Assembly: GCF_000152725.1 (NCBI RefSeq)
Contig: NZ_CH724131.1
Coordinates: forward strand, 1,705,739 to 1,769,738
Source of the DNA: Pseudooceanicola batsensis HTCC2597
GTDB taxonomy: Bacteria; Pseudomonadota; Alphaproteobacteria; Rhodobacterales; Rhodobacteraceae
Direction of reading: 5' to 3'
DNA length: 64,000 nt
This document shows positions 16,830 to 26,579 of this stretch, one piece after another. The position numbers were made by a program, and so were the translations under genes. Position 1 is the stretch's first letter; the number at the start of each line of letters is the position of its first letter. The notes under the pieces are model-generated. The model was not told where the DNA came from. It saw only the letters and a program-made list of their open reading frames with translations, and searched no databases.

Positions 16830-16831
16830 GA

Positions 16832-17347
16832 ATGCGTCGGATCGAGCAGTTGAGCGCGGGGCTGGACAAAATCTGCCTCGCGCTCGCCAAGGCCGGGCTG
16901 TTCGGGATCGCGCTGGTCATCCTCCTCCAGGTCGGGGTGCGCTACGGCATGCGCTCCCCCTTCGCCTGGACTGAGGAGATGGCGCGCTACCTGATGGTCT
17001 GGAGCGGCCTGCTCGGTGCCACCTGCGCCTTCCGGCGCGGACTCGACCCGGTGATCCTGACGGTCACCGCCGAGCATTCGCGACGGCGACAGGCGCTGGC
17101 ACGCGCGATGCTCGCGCTGGCGGTCGCGATATTCCTGCTGCCGATGCTGCACTACTCGATCTTCGGACCGGGCTGGAACATCGAACGCGGCTTCCTCTGG
17201 CGCGGCATGGGGCGCAACTCGCCCGGGCTGGGGCTGAACATGGCGCTGGTCGGCGCGGTCATCCCCATCACCTGCCTCGTCATCCTCATCCACTGCGCGG
17301 CGCGGGTCACCGGCCCCTTCGCCCCTCCCAAAGGTCCGACGGAATGA
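16832..17347 (+). CDS. dctQ: TRAP transporter small permease subunit (DctQ type)
   Basis: 171 residues from ATG 16832, which begins 2 bases after the dctP stop. Four membrane segments are seen, with the family's conserved FAWTEEMARYLMVWSGLLGA around the second helix (FxWteElar.l.vW). It complexes with DctM in the inner membrane. The last codons overlap the start of the cyclodeaminase-like gene by 4 bases, so that gene is coupled to uptake. Confidence 0.92.
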   Translation: MRRIEQLSAGLDKICLALAKAGLFGIALVILLQVGVRYGMRSPFAWTEEMARYLMVWSGLLGATCAFRRGLDPVILTVTAEHSRRRQALARAMLALAVAIFLLPMLHYSIFGPGWNIERGFLWRGMGRNSPGLGLNMALVGAVIPITCLVILIHCAARVTGPFAPPKGPTE

Positions 17348-18279
17348 AGGTCATCACAGCGAAACAGGTTCTCGGCCGCATCACGGTCGCCGAACTGGTC
17401 CCGGTCATGGAGGCGGCGATGCGCGACGTCTCCTCCGGCCATGCGCTGCACCCGCCCCGCTTTGCCATCCCGATCAACGATGCGGGACGGATGGGCCTGA
17501 TGTACGGCGCGCTGCGGAACCCGCCCCTGCACGGCGCCAAGGTCCTCAGCCTCTACCCGGACGCCCCGAAACACGGGCTGTCGAGCCATCAGGGGTTCGT
17601 GCTGCTGTTCGAGAGCGATACGGGCCGGCCCGTCGCCGCGATCGAGGCCGACGCGCTGACCGCGCTGCGCACCGCCGCGGTCTCGATGCTGGCCACGCGC
17701 GCCCTCGCCCGGCCCGATCCCGAGACCTTCTGCATCTGCGGCGCCGGCGAACAGGCCGACCTGCACCTGCAGGGCCTCCTCCAGTGCTTTGCCCCGAGGG
17801 AGGTTCGCATCTGGGCCCGCCGCCCCGACGCCGCCCGCGCGCTCGCCGCCCGTTTCCCCGATGCCCCCGTCCGCGTGGTCGAAGCGCTGGACCGGGCCGT
17901 GGCGGGGGCCGACGTGGTGATCACCGCCACCTCGGCCCGGCAGGCCTTTCTGCGCGGTGCGGACCTCGGCCCCGGCCAGCACGTCAACCTCGTCGGAGCG
18001 AGCCTCGCCGACTCGCGCGAGATCGACGACACCGGCGTCGCCCGGATGGTGATGTTCACGGATTCGCTGGAAAGCTCGGGCCGGGAGTCGGGCGAAATCC
18101 TCGGCGCGAAACAGGCCGGGGCCATTGCTGAAGACTACCCTGTCAGCGAACTCGGCGCGGTGCTGTCGGGTGACGCCACGGGCCGCACCGCGGCCGACCA
18201 GATCACCGCCTACAAGTCCCACGGCCTCATCGTGCAGGACCTCGCCGCCGGCTGGCACATCGCCCAAACCCTCGGCTGA
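17344..18279 (+). CDS. Ornithine cyclodeaminase / mu-crystallin family protein
   Basis: 311 residues. The Rossmann loop ICGAGEQADLHLQGL (about 137-151) and the N-terminal Lys in HGAKVLSLYP match the family, which includes ornithine cyclodeaminase, alanine dehydrogenase, ketimine reductases and lysine/arginine-type cyclodeaminases. It is translationally coupled to dctQ. In this context it likely acts on the imported solute or its amidase product, releasing ammonium or reducing a cyclic imine in the cytosol. True OCD and ketimine reductase cannot be told apart by eye. It ends 3 bases from the convergent AI-2E-type gene. Confidence 0.88.
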   Translation: MKVITAKQVLGRITVAELVPVMEAAMRDVSSGHALHPPRFAIPINDAGRMGLMYGALRNPPLHGAKVLSLYPDAPKHGLSSHQGFVLLFESDTGRPVAAIEADALTALRTAAVSMLATRALARPDPETFCICGAGEQADLHLQGLLQCFAPREVRIWARRPDAARALAARFPDAPVRVVEALDRAVAGADVVITATSARQAFLRGADLGPGQHVNLVGASLADSREIDDTGVARMVMFTDSLESSGRESGEILGAKQAGAIAEDYPVSELGAVLSGDATGRTAADQITAYKSHGLIVQDLAAGWHIAQTLG

Positions 18280-18282
18280 CCC

Positions 18283-19350
18283 TCAGACCTTTCCGCTTGC
18301 CGAGAGCATGACGGCGACGGGTCGCGTGGTGCCGATCTCGGACAGGACGAGCACCAGGCTCGCCGTCATCGGCACGGCGAGCAGCGCCCCGGGCAGCCCC
18401 CACAACGTGCTCCAGAACGCAAGCGCGAGCAGGACGACGAAGGGGCTGAGGTTGAACGCCCGACCCATCATCCGCGGCTCGAGATAGGCCGCCACGAAGG
18501 TCTGCGCAGCCGTCAGCGTCACCAGAACGACGCTGGCCATCAGCAGGGTCCCGAACTGTGCCAGGCTGAGAAGCACCGGAAAGATCACGCCGACGATCGA
18601 CCCGATGTAGGGAATGTAGTTGAGGAAGGCGATCAGCACCGCCCAGAACAGCGCGAACTCGATCCCGAGGACCAGCATGATGCCGAAGCACAGCGCCCCC
18701 AGGATCGCGTTCACCGCGGTCTTGACGAACAGGTAACGCCCGATCCGTTCGTTGACGCGCGACAGCAGGAGCAGGGCCCGACTGCCCGCTTCCTCGCCGC
18801 CCATGGCGATCACCACCTTGCGCGCCATCGACCCCCGCTCGGCCATGAAGAAGCTGGAATAGAGCACGACGAGGAACAGCGTCACGCCGAATCCGCGCAG
18901 CGACAGCAGCGCCGGCGTCACCCACGAGGTCACGTCGATCCGGTCCAGCGTCATGCGCCGGACATTCGCCCAGGTCGGCTCGTCCTCGATGCCGAGCAGG
19001 TTGGCGCTGCGGGTCACGAGCGCGTCCAGGTTGGACTCGTAACGCGGCAACGCCGCCGCGACCTGCGAAAGGTTGTTGATCACCAGGAGGAAGAGCAGGC
19101 CCATCCCCAGGGCGAAGGCGATCAGGATCACCGTGCGTCGCGCCCAGCCCGGAAACCGGCCCAGCACCGGCAGCGACTGCATGGCCGCGGCCGCCGTGGA
19201 CAGCACGTAGACCGAAATCATTGCGGCGATGACGGGCAACAGCACCGGCTTGCCGATCCAGAGCAGCCAGCCGAGCATCAGCGTCAGTGCGGTTCCGTAT
19301 GTGGCCTTTTCGATCATCATCCCAGCCGCGAGAGCGTGTCTGTCGAGCAC
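18283..19350 (-). CDS. AI-2E family transporter / permease
   Basis: 355 residues from GTG 19350, chosen because a perfect AAAGGAGG lies ten bases upstream (19361-19368); ATGs at 19320 and 19317 are internal alternatives. About seven membrane segments and a central soluble region (about 75-130) are present. The C-terminal block FLNYIPYIGSIVGVIFPVLL and LEPRMMGRAFNLSPFVVLL are family hallmarks. Family members have been linked to AI-2 export or sodium/proton exchange; the role here is open. The 294 bases upstream hold no gene. Confidence 0.85.
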   Translation of the reverse strand: MLDRHALAAGMMIEKATYGTALTLMLGWLLWIGKPVLLPVIAAMISVYVLSTAAAAMQSLPVLGRFPGWARRTVILIAFALGMGLLFLLVINNLSQVAAALPRYESNLDALVTRSANLLGIEDEPTWANVRRMTLDRIDVTSWVTPALLSLRGFGVTLFLVVLYSSFFMAERGSMARKVVIAMGGEEAGSRALLLLSRVNERIGRYLFVKTAVNAILGALCFGIMLVLGIEFALFWAVLIAFLNYIPYIGSIVGVIFPVLLSLAQFGTLLMASVVLVTLTAAQTFVAAYLEPRMMGRAFNLSPFVVLLALAFWSTLWGLPGALLAVPMTASLVLVLSEIGTTRPVAVMLSASGKV

Positions 19351-19644
19351 CGGGGGAATACCTCCTTTGTGGGTGACGCACCACCGCCAGAATGCGTTTG
19401 CCGGGCCTTGCGACGCGGCCGGGACCTGCCCCCGTGGCAGGGCGCGCAGAGACCGGCGCCCGCATTTCTGCCGTTCCCGGGCGAAAGAAGGCAATCGCGT
19501 TCCGCCCGCAACGGCGCCGGCACCGGCGAATTTCTGGGCTTTCGGACGGGCGGTGCCGCGAAATTCGTCACTCTCGCCCGATGATGTGGCGCTGACACGG
19601 CAGCGCGACGCGGCGCCCCCGCGCCGGCAACCGGGGCGACGCGG

Positions 19645-20538
19645 TCAGCTGTCCCGACCCGCGCCCCGGTCTTCGGCAGCGCGCTCCCGGAAGACGATGA
19701 ACAGTCCGCTCGCCGCGATGATCCCGGCACCGAGGTAGGTGGCCAGGTCCGGCACGTCCCGCCAGACCAGCCAGCCCAGCGCCGTCGCCCAGAGCAGCGC
19801 GGTATAGTCGAAGGGCGCCACGACCGGAGCCGGCGCGAACCGGAACGCCTGCGTCATCATCGTGATCCCGGCGGTCCCGAAGATCGCGATGGCGATGAAC
19901 AGCGCGGCGTCCTCGCCGCGGACCGGCGTCCAGAAGAAGGGGCTGACAAGGCCCGCCAGCAGCGCCCCCGCCCCGACCAGGTAGAGCATGAGGGTCCAGA
20001 CGCTCTCGCGCGGGTCGACCCAGCGTGCCCCGATCATCAGCACCGCATAGAGGACCGCCGCCGCGACCGGCAGGACCGAGGCCGCCTGGAACGCGTCGCT
20101 GCCCGGCCGCACGACGACCAGCACGCCCGCGAACCCCACCAGCACGGCCGACCATCTCCGCCACCCCACCTCTTCGCGCAGCCACATCGCCGACAGGGCC
20201 GTGATGAAGACCGGGGCCGCGAAGATCAGCGTCGTCGCCTCGGCCAGCCCCAGATGGCGCAGGCTGGTGAAGAACAGCGCCGCGGCGCCCAGCCAGAGCG
20301 CACCGCGCAGCACGTGTGCCATCGGCCTGTAGGACCGCAGGGCGGCGGTGCCCCCCATCGCCACGGCGATGACAAGCGCGCCGGGCAGGGCCAGGAGGTT
20401 GCGCAGGAACAGGATCTGGACCGGCGCGTAATGCACGGCCAGCGTCTTGGCGATCGCGTCGTTGATGCACAGGCAGGCGACCCCGGTACACATCAGCAGG
20501 ATACCGGTCATCGCCCCGCCTCGTGTCTCCTCCGGCAT
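19645..20538 (-). CDS. EamA/DMT-superfamily transporter
   Basis: 297 residues with ten membrane segments in two EamA repeats (about 1-135 and 145-285). The first repeat has the conserved LFLRNLLALPGAL. Starts at 20538 and 20511 (MTGILLMC) both have purine-rich sites upstream; the second fits the family's N-terminus better. Family members export amino acids, nucleosides or other metabolites across the inner membrane. It follows no clear operon, though kynU lies upstream on the other side of 117 bases. The substrate is unknown. Confidence 0.85.
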   Translation of the reverse strand: MPEETRGGAMTGILLMCTGVACLCINDAIAKTLAVHYAPVQILFLRNLLALPGALVIAVAMGGTAALRSYRPMAHVLRGALWLGAAALFFTSLRHLGLAEATTLIFAAPVFITALSAMWLREEVGWRRWSAVLVGFAGVLVVVRPGSDAFQAASVLPVAAAVLYAVLMIGARWVDPRESVWTLMLYLVGAGALLAGLVSPFFWTPVRGEDAALFIAIAIFGTAGITMMTQAFRFAPAPVVAPFDYTALLWATALGWLVWRDVPDLATYLGAGIIAASGLFIVFRERAAEDRGAGRDS

Positions 20539-20655
20539 GATCTCGTCCCCCTTGGCCCGCCCTCCTCTTGATCATCCCGCAAGGTGAGAGACAAGGCCCG
20601 GACCGGCAGCACCGATCGCGCGGTGCGGCCTTGCCCGCCGCCCGCCGCCGGGTGT

Positions 20656-21858
20656 TCAGGTCACGCGGGCGGTCCGCCTGTAGGCCGGATCGTCCCAGAG
20701 CCGGTTGTCGAGGATATCGGCGAGGATGGAGACCGCGCGGCGCACGTCCGCCTCGTCCACGTAGAGCGGCGTGAAACCGAAACGCATGACGTCGGGCGCG
20801 CGGAAATCGCCGATCACGTCGCGCGCGATCAGCGCCTGCATCGCCGCATAGCCGTTCTCGAAACGGAACGAGACCTGGCTGCCCCGCATCGCCGCCTCGC
20901 GCGGGCTGGCCAGGGTCAGCTGCGGACACCGGGCCTCGACTTCGGCGATGAACAGCTCGCACAGCGCGACCGAGGCGGCCCTCACGTCCTCCATGTCGAT
21001 GCCGTTCCAGACGCCGAGCGCCACCTCCAGCGCCGACATCTGCAGCACCGGCGGCGTGCCGACCCGCATCCGTTCGATATCCCCGGCCGGCCTGTAGCTC
21101 GGCTCGAAGGCAAAGGGCGCGTCATGGCCCAGCCAGCCGGACAGGGCCGGCCGGATGCCGCCCACGAGATCGGGGCGGACATAGATGAAGGCCGGCGCCC
21201 CGGGTCCGCCGTTGAGATACTTGTAGGTGCAGCCGACCGCGAACTCGCAGCCCGAGGCGGCCAGGTCCACCGGCACCGCCCCCGCACTATGCGCGAGATC
21301 CCAGAGCATCACCGCCCCCGCGGCATGGGCGGCTTCGGTGATCCCGGCCATGTCGTGCATCCGTCCCGTGCGGTAGTCGACCTGGGTGATCATCACCACG
21401 GCCACATCCTCGCCGATGACCGAAGCCACCTCCTCCGGGGCCACGACACGCAGCTCGTGCCCCTGCCCCAGGTGCCGGATCAACCCCTCGGCCATGTAGA
21501 GATCGGAGGGGAAATTGCCGCTGTCGGACAGGATGACCTTGCGCTCGGGCCGCATCTCCAGGGCCGCGGACAACGCCTGGTAGACCTTGATCGAGAGCGT
21601 GTCCCCCATCACGACCGATCCTTCTGGGGCACCGATCAGCCCGGCGATGGCATTGCCGACGCGCATCGGCTGTTCCATCCATCCGTCGAGGTTCCATCCC
21701 TTGATCAGATGCCCGCCCCACTGGTCGGTCACGACCGCGCCGAGATGATCCTTCACGGCGCGGGGCAGAGGCCCGAGCGAATTGCCGTCGAGATAGATCA
21801 TCCCCTCGGGCAGATCGAAAAGATGCTTTCTCGGCAGTGAATTGACGTCGGTCTTCAT
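20656..21858 (-). CDS. kynU: Kynureninase
   Basis: 400 residues from ATG 21858, the usual size. The PLP enzyme cleaves L-kynurenine to anthranilate and alanine in the cytosol. Seen: the substrate-pocket N-terminus [12 protein letters not shown], the PLP-binding [13 protein letters not shown] (Asp187, His190) and the Schiff-base lysine in [14 protein letters not shown] (Lys213). The start overlaps the tryptophan 2,3-dioxygenase stop by 4 bases (ATGA), so the two are coupled. The product anthranilate would feed the CoA ligase and 2-aminobenzoyl-CoA enzymes encoded 2-16 kb away in the same region. The frame extends through the preceding gene only as an overlap. Confidence 0.95.
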   Translation of the reverse strand: MKTDVNSLPRKHLFDLPEGMIYLDGNSLGPLPRAVKDHLGAVVTDQWGGHLIKGWNLDGWMEQPMRVGNAIAGLIGAPEGSVVMGDTLSIKVYQALSAALEMRPERKVILSDSGNFPSDLYMAEGLIRHLGQGHELRVVAPEEVASVIGEDVAVVMITQVDYRTGRMHDMAGITEAAHAAGAVMLWDLAHSAGAVPVDLAASGCEFAVGCTYKYLNGGPGAPAFIYVRPDLVGGIRPALSGWLGHDAPFAFEPSYRPAGDIERMRVGTPPVLQMSALEVALGVWNGIDMEDVRAASVALCELFIAEVEARCPQLTLASPREAAMRGSQVSFRFENGYAAMQALIARDVIGDFRAPDVMRFGFTPLYVDEADVRRAVSILADILDNRLWDDPAYRRTARVT

Positions 21859-22685
21859 AGCTGCCCCCGCAGTTTCCAGAGTTCGGGGAAAAGCTCGACC
21901 TCGAGCATCCGCCGCAGGTAGGTCACCCCGCTCGTCCCCCCCGTGCCGCGTTTGAAGCCGATGATGCGCTCGACCGTGGTGACGTGATTGAAGCGCCAGC
22001 GCCGGAAATAGTCCTCGAGATCGACGAGCTTCTCCGCCAGTTCGTAAAGCGACCAGTGGGCCTCGGGGTCGCGGTAGACGCGGGACCACGCCTCCATCAC
22101 CGCCTCGTCCGCCTCGTGCGGCCGGTCCAGGCGATAGACCGCGGGATCGAACTCGGCCCCCACCCCGGCGGCCAGCTTGTTCAGCGCCACGTGATAGAGC
22201 GACTTGCGGCCCAGCTCCTGTTCCAGCATGCCATGCAGTTCGGGCCGGTGCGCGTGCACCTTCATCATCGACCGGTTCCGGTTGCCCAGGATGAACTCGA
22301 TCAGCCGGTACTGATGGGACTGAAAGCCCGAGGACTCGCCCAGCTGATCGCGGAAGGTGGTGTATTCGCTGGGCGTCATGGTGCGCAGCACGTCCCAGGC
22401 GCTGTTGAGCTGCTCCCACACCCGCGCCACCCGCGTCAGCATCTTGAAGGTCGGAGCGAAGTTCCCCCGTTCGAGGTTCTCTCGGGCGGCGGAAAGTTCG
22501 TAGAGCGCCAGCCGCATCCACAGCTCCGAGGTCTGGTGCTGGATGATGAACAGCATCTCGTCATGCGCGTCCGAGCGCAGCTTCTGCGCCCCCAGGATCG
22601 GGTCGAGCGAGAGATAGTCGATATAGCTCATGTCCCCGGAAAAGGACATTTTCGCGCCGTCGCGCGTCGGGTCGTATGCGGTCAT
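21855..22685 (-). CDS. kynA: Tryptophan 2,3-dioxygenase
   Basis: 276 residues. The heme enzyme opens L-tryptophan to N-formylkynurenine. Seen: [12 protein letters not shown] (His50, the active-site His of bacterial TDO), the substrate-binding [11 protein letters not shown], and the heme-ligand His234 in [20 protein letters not shown]. The GTGGTSG loop near residue 248 is complete. It leads a coupled pair with kynU; the arylformamidase needed between them is at 32987-33817. It lies 34 bases after the stand-alone Lrp-type domain gene on the same strand, so a RidA/Lrp/kynA/kynU transcript beginning near 23788 is likely. Confidence 0.95.
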   Translation of the reverse strand: MTAYDPTRDGAKMSFSGDMSYIDYLSLDPILGAQKLRSDAHDEMLFIIQHQTSELWMRLALYELSAARENLERGNFAPTFKMLTRVARVWEQLNSAWDVLRTMTPSEYTTFRDQLGESSGFQSHQYRLIEFILGNRNRSMMKVHAHRPELHGMLEQELGRKSLYHVALNKLAAGVGAEFDPAVYRLDRPHEADEAVMEAWSRVYRDPEAHWSLYELAEKLVDLEDYFRRWRFNHVTTVERIIGFKRGTGGTSGVTYLRRMLEVELFPELWKLRGQL

Positions 22686-22719
22686 GGCGCGCGCCCCCTG
22701 TCTGCCCGGATAGGCGGTC

Positions 22720-22956
22720 TCAGAACGTCTTGAAGGTCATGGTGGTCAGGGTCCGTTCGATCCCCGGCACGCCGAAGACGCTATCGTGCAGGAAATGGCC
22801 GATGTCCCTGTCGTCGGGAATGTAGATCTTCACCAGCAGGTCGAATTCGCCGCTGGTCGAGTAAAGTTCCGAATGCACCTCGAGAAGCGCGATCTCGTCC
22901 GCGACCTCGTAGGCCTTGCCGGGTTCGCACTGGATCTGGACAAAAACGCACTGCAT
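22720..22956 (-). CDS. Stand-alone Lrp/AsnC ligand-binding (RAM) domain protein
   Basis: 78 residues from ATG 22956, which has AGGGAG six bases upstream; ATG 22971 is an alternative. The whole protein is an AsnC-type effector domain ([20 protein letters not shown], then [19 protein letters not shown] and [15 protein letters not shown]). No helix-turn-helix is present, so it cannot act as a normal Lrp repressor. Such stand-alone domains may buffer an amino-acid ligand or pair with a full Lrp protein. Lying between ridA and kynA, it probably binds tryptophan or a related aromatic amino acid. Ligand inferred only. Confidence 0.8.
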   Translation of the reverse strand: MQCVFVQIQCEPGKAYEVADEIALLEVHSELYSTSGEFDLLVKIYIPDDRDIGHFLHDSVFGVPGIERTLTTMTFKTF

Positions 22957-22967
22957 TCCGATCTCCC

Positions 22968-23372
22968 TCATGCGCTGGCAGGCAGGACTGCCGTCGCCTC
23001 GATCTCGACCTTGGCCTCGTCCTCGACCAGCGCGGCGACGACGACCATGGTCATTGCGGGGAAGTGGTAGCCCATAACCTCGCGGTAGGCCACGCCGACC
23101 TCGGACTGGCGGGCGAGATATTCCTGCTTGTCGGTCACGTACCAGGTCAGACGCGTGATGTCCCGGACCTCGCCGCCGGCGGCCTCGACCACCTCGACGA
23201 TGTTCCGCAGGGCCTGCTCCATCTGCCCGATGAAATCGTGTGACTCGAAGACCTGCTGCGCCGTCCAGCCGATCTGGCCGCCGACAAACAGCACCCGGCC
23301 TTCGGCAACCACGCCGTTCGCATAGCCCTTGGCCGGCTTCCAGCCCTCCGGGTGAATGGTGATCGTGCTCAA
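22968..23372 (-). CDS. RidA/YjgF-family protein
   Basis: 134 residues. The start is read as TTG 23372: GGAGG lies seven bases upstream, and the codon overlaps the thioesterase stop (TTGA). The family core GYANGVVAEGRVLFVGGQIGW and the terminal VEIEATAVLPAS are present. The usual catalytic Arg of RidA, in an (I/V)ECxAxA-type or R105-like C-terminal context, is not seen (VEIEATAVL follows instead), so classical 2-aminoacrylate deaminase activity is uncertain. RidA-like subgroups occur in aromatic degradation operons such as aminomuconate deaminases. Here an enamine/imine hydrolysis step in anthraniloyl-CoA breakdown is plausible. Confidence 0.85.
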   Translation of the reverse strand: MSTITIHPEGWKPAKGYANGVVAEGRVLFVGGQIGWTAQQVFESHDFIGQMEQALRNIVEVVEAAGGEVRDITRLTWYVTDKQEYLARQSEVGVAYREVMGYHFPAMTMVVVAALVEDEAKVEIEATAVLPASA

Positions 23373-23788
23373 ACCCTGTCCTCCGCATAGCTTTCCAGTG
23401 TCGCGCGCCGCCCCTCCGGCCAGCGGGTCGACGTCATCCGGTCGAGATCGACGAGCACGAGCGTCCCCCGTGCCGTCAGCCGCGCCTCGCTTTCGCAGGC
23501 GGCCCGGATCTCGATCTCGGCGCTCGCGCCGCCGATCCGCGTGACGGCGAGGGACCAGTCGAGTTCGTCGCCCAGGCGCGAGGCCGCATGGAAGTCGGTC
23601 GCGAGCCGCCGCATCGGCACGCCCAGCCGTTCGACCATGTGCATCTGGCGGAAGGACCAGCCGAGGGCCCGCGCGAAGAAGACCTCGACCACTTCGTTGA
23701 TCATTTCGAAATAGCGCGGGTAGAAGACGATCCCGGCGGGATCGCAGTGCTGGAACATCACCGCGTTGCGATGCGCGAAGGCTGGCAT
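23369..23788 (-). CDS. 4-hydroxybenzoyl-CoA thioesterase-like (hotdog) thioesterase
   Basis: 139 residues from ATG 23788 with GGGGAG upstream. The hotdog active-site segment is MFQHCDPAGIVFYPRYFEMIN, shown in part (Asp16 in HCDPAG), the pattern of 4-HBA-CoA thioesterases. It would cleave an aromatic or ring-reduced CoA ester in the cytosol. It is first on the minus-strand transcript thioesterase-ridA-Lrp domain-kynA-kynU, and divergent from the bifunctional hydroxylase at 23984; a 36-base palindrome lies between. It may recycle CoA from dead-end or hydroxylated intermediates. Confidence 0.85.
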   Translation of the reverse strand: MPAFAHRNAVMFQHCDPAGIVFYPRYFEMINEVVEVFFARALGWSFRQMHMVERLGVPMRRLATDFHAASRLGDELDWSLAVTRIGGASAEIEIRAACESEARLTARGTLVLVDLDRMTSTRWPEGRRATLESYAEDRV

Positions 23789-23893
23789 GTTCAGCTCCCC
23801 TCGGCCCGCGGGCGAGACGCCCGCACATATTCCGCCCTGGCGGCGCGTCGGCGGGTCGTCCCGCCTTCGAAGGCACAATCGTCCAGCCCGACA

Positions 23894-23929
23894 GAAATTT
23901 CAAGCCTAAAGTTTTAGGCTTGAAATTTC
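23894..23929. promoter_or_regulatory. Perfect 36-bp palindrome, candidate MarR operator A
   Basis: GAAATTTCAAGCCTAAA (23894-23910) is repeated inverted at 23913-23929, a 17-base-pair arm around two bases. It lies in the divergent promoter space of the thioesterase (minus) and the bifunctional monooxygenase/reductase (plus). The core ATTTCAAGC-N12-GCTTGAAAT recurs with N13 at 33898-33928 beside the MarR gene, so the same regulator probably binds both. In RNA it would also form a strong hairpin, but no T-run follows. Confidence 0.7.
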
Positions 23930-23983
23930 GGCGCCGGGCATGGAAGATCCCGTCTGTACCCGCGCCAGCAAGGAGGGAAAGGC

Positions 23984-26272
23984 ATGAAGACCGTCTGTAT
24001 CGGGGGTGGTCCCTCTGGCCTCTACTTCGCCATCAGCCTCAAGCTCCGCGACCCCGAGGCCGAGATCCTCGTCCTGGAACGCAACAGGCCCGACGACACC
24101 TTCGGCTGGGGCGTCGTTCTGTCGGACGAGACGCTCGAGAATCTCGAGCGGAACGACCCCGTCAGCGCCGCCGCGATCCGCGACCACTTCGCCTACTGGG
24201 ACGACATCAAGGTGGTGAAGGAGGACGTGGCCATCACGTCGACCGGGCACGGGTTCTGCGGACTGGGACGCAAGCAGATGCTTCTCCTCTTGCAGCAGCG
24301 CTGTCGCGAGCTGGGCATCGAGATGCGCTTCGAGACCGAGGTGGACGACATCGAGACGCTGCGCGCCGAATACGACCTCGTGGTCGCCGCCGACGGGATC
24401 AATTCGAAGACCCGCCAGCACTTTGCCGCGCATTTCAGACCCGAGATCGACACCCGCGCCTGCAAGTTCGTCTGGCTGGGCACCCATGCCAAGTTCGACG
24501 ACGCCTTCACCTTCATCTTCAAGAAGACGCCGCAGGGCTGGATCTGGGCGCACGCCTACCAGTTCGACGCCGACACCGCGACCTTCATCGTCGAATGCGC
24601 CGAAGACACCTGGCGGGGGCTCGGCTTCGACGAGATGGGACAGGAGGCGATGATCGCGGAATGCGAGCGTATCTTCGCCGACCACCTGAACGGCAACGCC
24701 CTGATCTCGAACATGAAACACCTGCGCGGTTCCGCCTGGCTGAACTTCAACCGCGTGCTCTGCGAGACATGGCATCACGAGAATGTTGTGCTGCTGGGCG
24801 ACGCCTCGGCCACGGCGCATTTCTCGATCGGCTCGGGCACGAAACTGGCGCTCGAATCCGCCATCGCCCTGGCCGAACTGGTCCACACCCGCCCCACGCT
24901 GGAAGAGGCCTTCCGGACGTACCAGGAGGATCGCCGCCTCGACGTGCTGCGCCTGCAATCGGCGGCCCGCAACTCCACCGAATGGTTCGAGGATGTCGAA
25001 CGCTACCTCCACCTCGACCCGGTCCAGTTCAACTATTCTCTGCTGACCCGGTCGCAGCGCATCAGCCACGAGAACCTGCGCCTGCGCGATCCCGGCTGGC
25101 TGAAGGAGGCCGAGGAGTGGTTCCAGGCCCGGGCCGGCGCCAACGGCGTGCATCGCGCGCCCATGTTCGCCCCGTTCCAGCTGCGCGGGATGCGGCTGAA
25201 GAACCGCGTCGTCGTCTCGCCCATGGCGCAATACAAGGCCGTGGAGGGCTGCCCGACCGACTGGCATTTCGCGCATTACGCGGAACGGGCCAAGGGCGGC
25301 GCGGGGCTGGTCCATATCGAGATGACCTGCGTCTCGCCCGAGGGGCGGATCACCCCGGGCTGTCCGGGCCTCTACGCTCCGGAACACGAAGCGGCGTGGA
25401 AGCGCCTGACCGATTTCGTCCACGCCGAAACCGACGCCCGGCTCTGCATGCAGATCGGGCACTCCGGCCGCAAGGGCTCGACCCAGCTGGGGTGGGAGAC
25501 GATGGACGCCCCCCTGCCCGAGGGCAACTGGCCGACCGTCTCGGCCTCGGACATTCCCTGGGACGAAGGGCATGCCGCCCCCCGCGCCATCGACCGGGCC
25601 GAGATGGACCTGATCCGCGATCAGTTTGTCGCCGCCGCCCAGATGGCAGACCGCGCGGGCTTTGACATGATCGAACTGCACGCCGCGCACGGCTATCTGC
25701 TGTCCTCCTTCATCTCGCCGATCTCCAACCACCGGACCGACGACTACGGCGGATCGCTGGAGAACCGGATGCGCTATCCGCTCGAGGTCTTCCGCGCCAT
25801 GCGTGCCGCCTGGCCCGAGGACAAGCCGATGTCCGTCCGCATCTCGGCCACCGACTGGATCGGCGACCGGGGCGTCGAGGGCGAGGAAGCGGTCGAGATC
25901 GCCGCCCTCTTCCACGAGGCCGGGGTCGACATCGTCGACGTCTCGGCCGGACAGACCAGCGTCGAGGCCCGGCCGGTCTATGGCCGCATGTTCCAGACCC
26001 CCTTCTCGGACCGGATCCGGAACGAACGCGGCATCCCGACCATGGCGGTCGGTAATATCTACGAACCCGACCACGTGAACTCGATCCTCATGGCGGGGCG
26101 CGCGGATCTCGTCTGCCTCGCCCGGCCGCACCTGGCCGACCCCTACTGGACCCTGCACGCCGCAGCGGCCCTCGGCGACGAGGAAACGCAATGGCCGCTG
26201 CCCTACCTGCCCGGCCGCGACCAGATGCGGCGGCTCGCGGAACGTGGCGAAGGGCTGGGCATCCGGGTCTAG
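23984..26272 (+). CDS. Bifunctional 2-aminobenzoyl-CoA (or salicylyl-CoA) monooxygenase/reductase
   Basis: 762 residues, two fused flavoenzymes. Residues about 1-380 are a class A FAD monooxygenase ([11 protein letters not shown] at 7-17; [20 protein letters not shown] near 270). Residues about 385-755 are an Old Yellow Enzyme-type FMN domain ([53 protein letters not shown]). This architecture is that of Azoarcus 2-aminobenzoyl-CoA monooxygenase/reductase, which hydroxylates and then reduces the ring, and of salicylyl-CoA 5-hydroxylase. The TDO/kynureninase genes and the CoA ligase nearby favour 2-aminobenzoyl-CoA. AAGGAGGG precedes the ATG. A MarR-type palindrome lies 55 bases upstream. Confidence 0.92.
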   Translation: MKTVCIGGGPSGLYFAISLKLRDPEAEILVLERNRPDDTFGWGVVLSDETLENLERNDPVSAAAIRDHFAYWDDIKVVKEDVAITSTGHGFCGLGRKQMLLLLQQRCRELGIEMRFETEVDDIETLRAEYDLVVAADGINSKTRQHFAAHFRPEIDTRACKFVWLGTHAKFDDAFTFIFKKTPQGWIWAHAYQFDADTATFIVECAEDTWRGLGFDEMGQEAMIAECERIFADHLNGNALISNMKHLRGSAWLNFNRVLCETWHHENVVLLGDASATAHFSIGSGTKLALESAIALAELVHTRPTLEEAFRTYQEDRRLDVLRLQSAARNSTEWFEDVERYLHLDPVQFNYSLLTRSQRISHENLRLRDPGWLKEAEEWFQARAGANGVHRAPMFAPFQLRGMRLKNRVVVSPMAQYKAVEGCPTDWHFAHYAERAKGGAGLVHIEMTCVSPEGRITPGCPGLYAPEHEAAWKRLTDFVHAETDARLCMQIGHSGRKGSTQLGWETMDAPLPEGNWPTVSASDIPWDEGHAAPRAIDRAEMDLIRDQFVAAAQMADRAGFDMIELHAAHGYLLSSFISPISNHRTDDYGGSLENRMRYPLEVFRAMRAAWPEDKPMSVRISATDWIGDRGVEGEEAVEIAALFHEAGVDIVDVSAGQTSVEARPVYGRMFQTPFSDRIRNERGIPTMAVGNIYEPDHVNSILMAGRADLVCLARPHLADPYWTLHAAAALGDEETQWPLPYLPGRDQMRRLAERGEGLGIRV

Positions 26273-26579
26273 GCTGCGCCGGCCCCCTCACCTCCTTCGA
26301 GGGGACGGGGAGTTTTTCACGCGGGATGGGAGGGATGGAATTCGGCCCATCTTCCCGACCGCCCCCATGCAAACCGGCGCAACGCCGGCCCGGGAGCCGA
26401 TGCGCGTAAACCGCTGGACCTCTTGGCGTGTGCCTGCCGTGGCAGTTCTCCGACACGGCACCAAAGCGCCGGCCCGCGGGGGCGGGCCCGGTTTCACGCT
26501 GAAACCGGCGGACGCACCGCGCCCCGAACGCCGCTGGCCGGGGCTCAGGCCCGGCCTGCACCGCCACCCGGACCAGAGC
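26273..26579. other. Convergent intergenic region with stacked hairpins
   Basis: 307 bases between two convergent stops. Near the plus-strand gene, CCCCTC (26284-26289) can pair with GAGGGG (26299-26304), and a TTTTT follows at 26313-26317, a weak terminator candidate. Further on, GGCCCGC pairs with GCGGGCC (26471-26487), and next to it CCGGTTTCA pairs with TGAAACCGG (26488-26508). No coding sequence is recognised. Confidence 0.45.
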
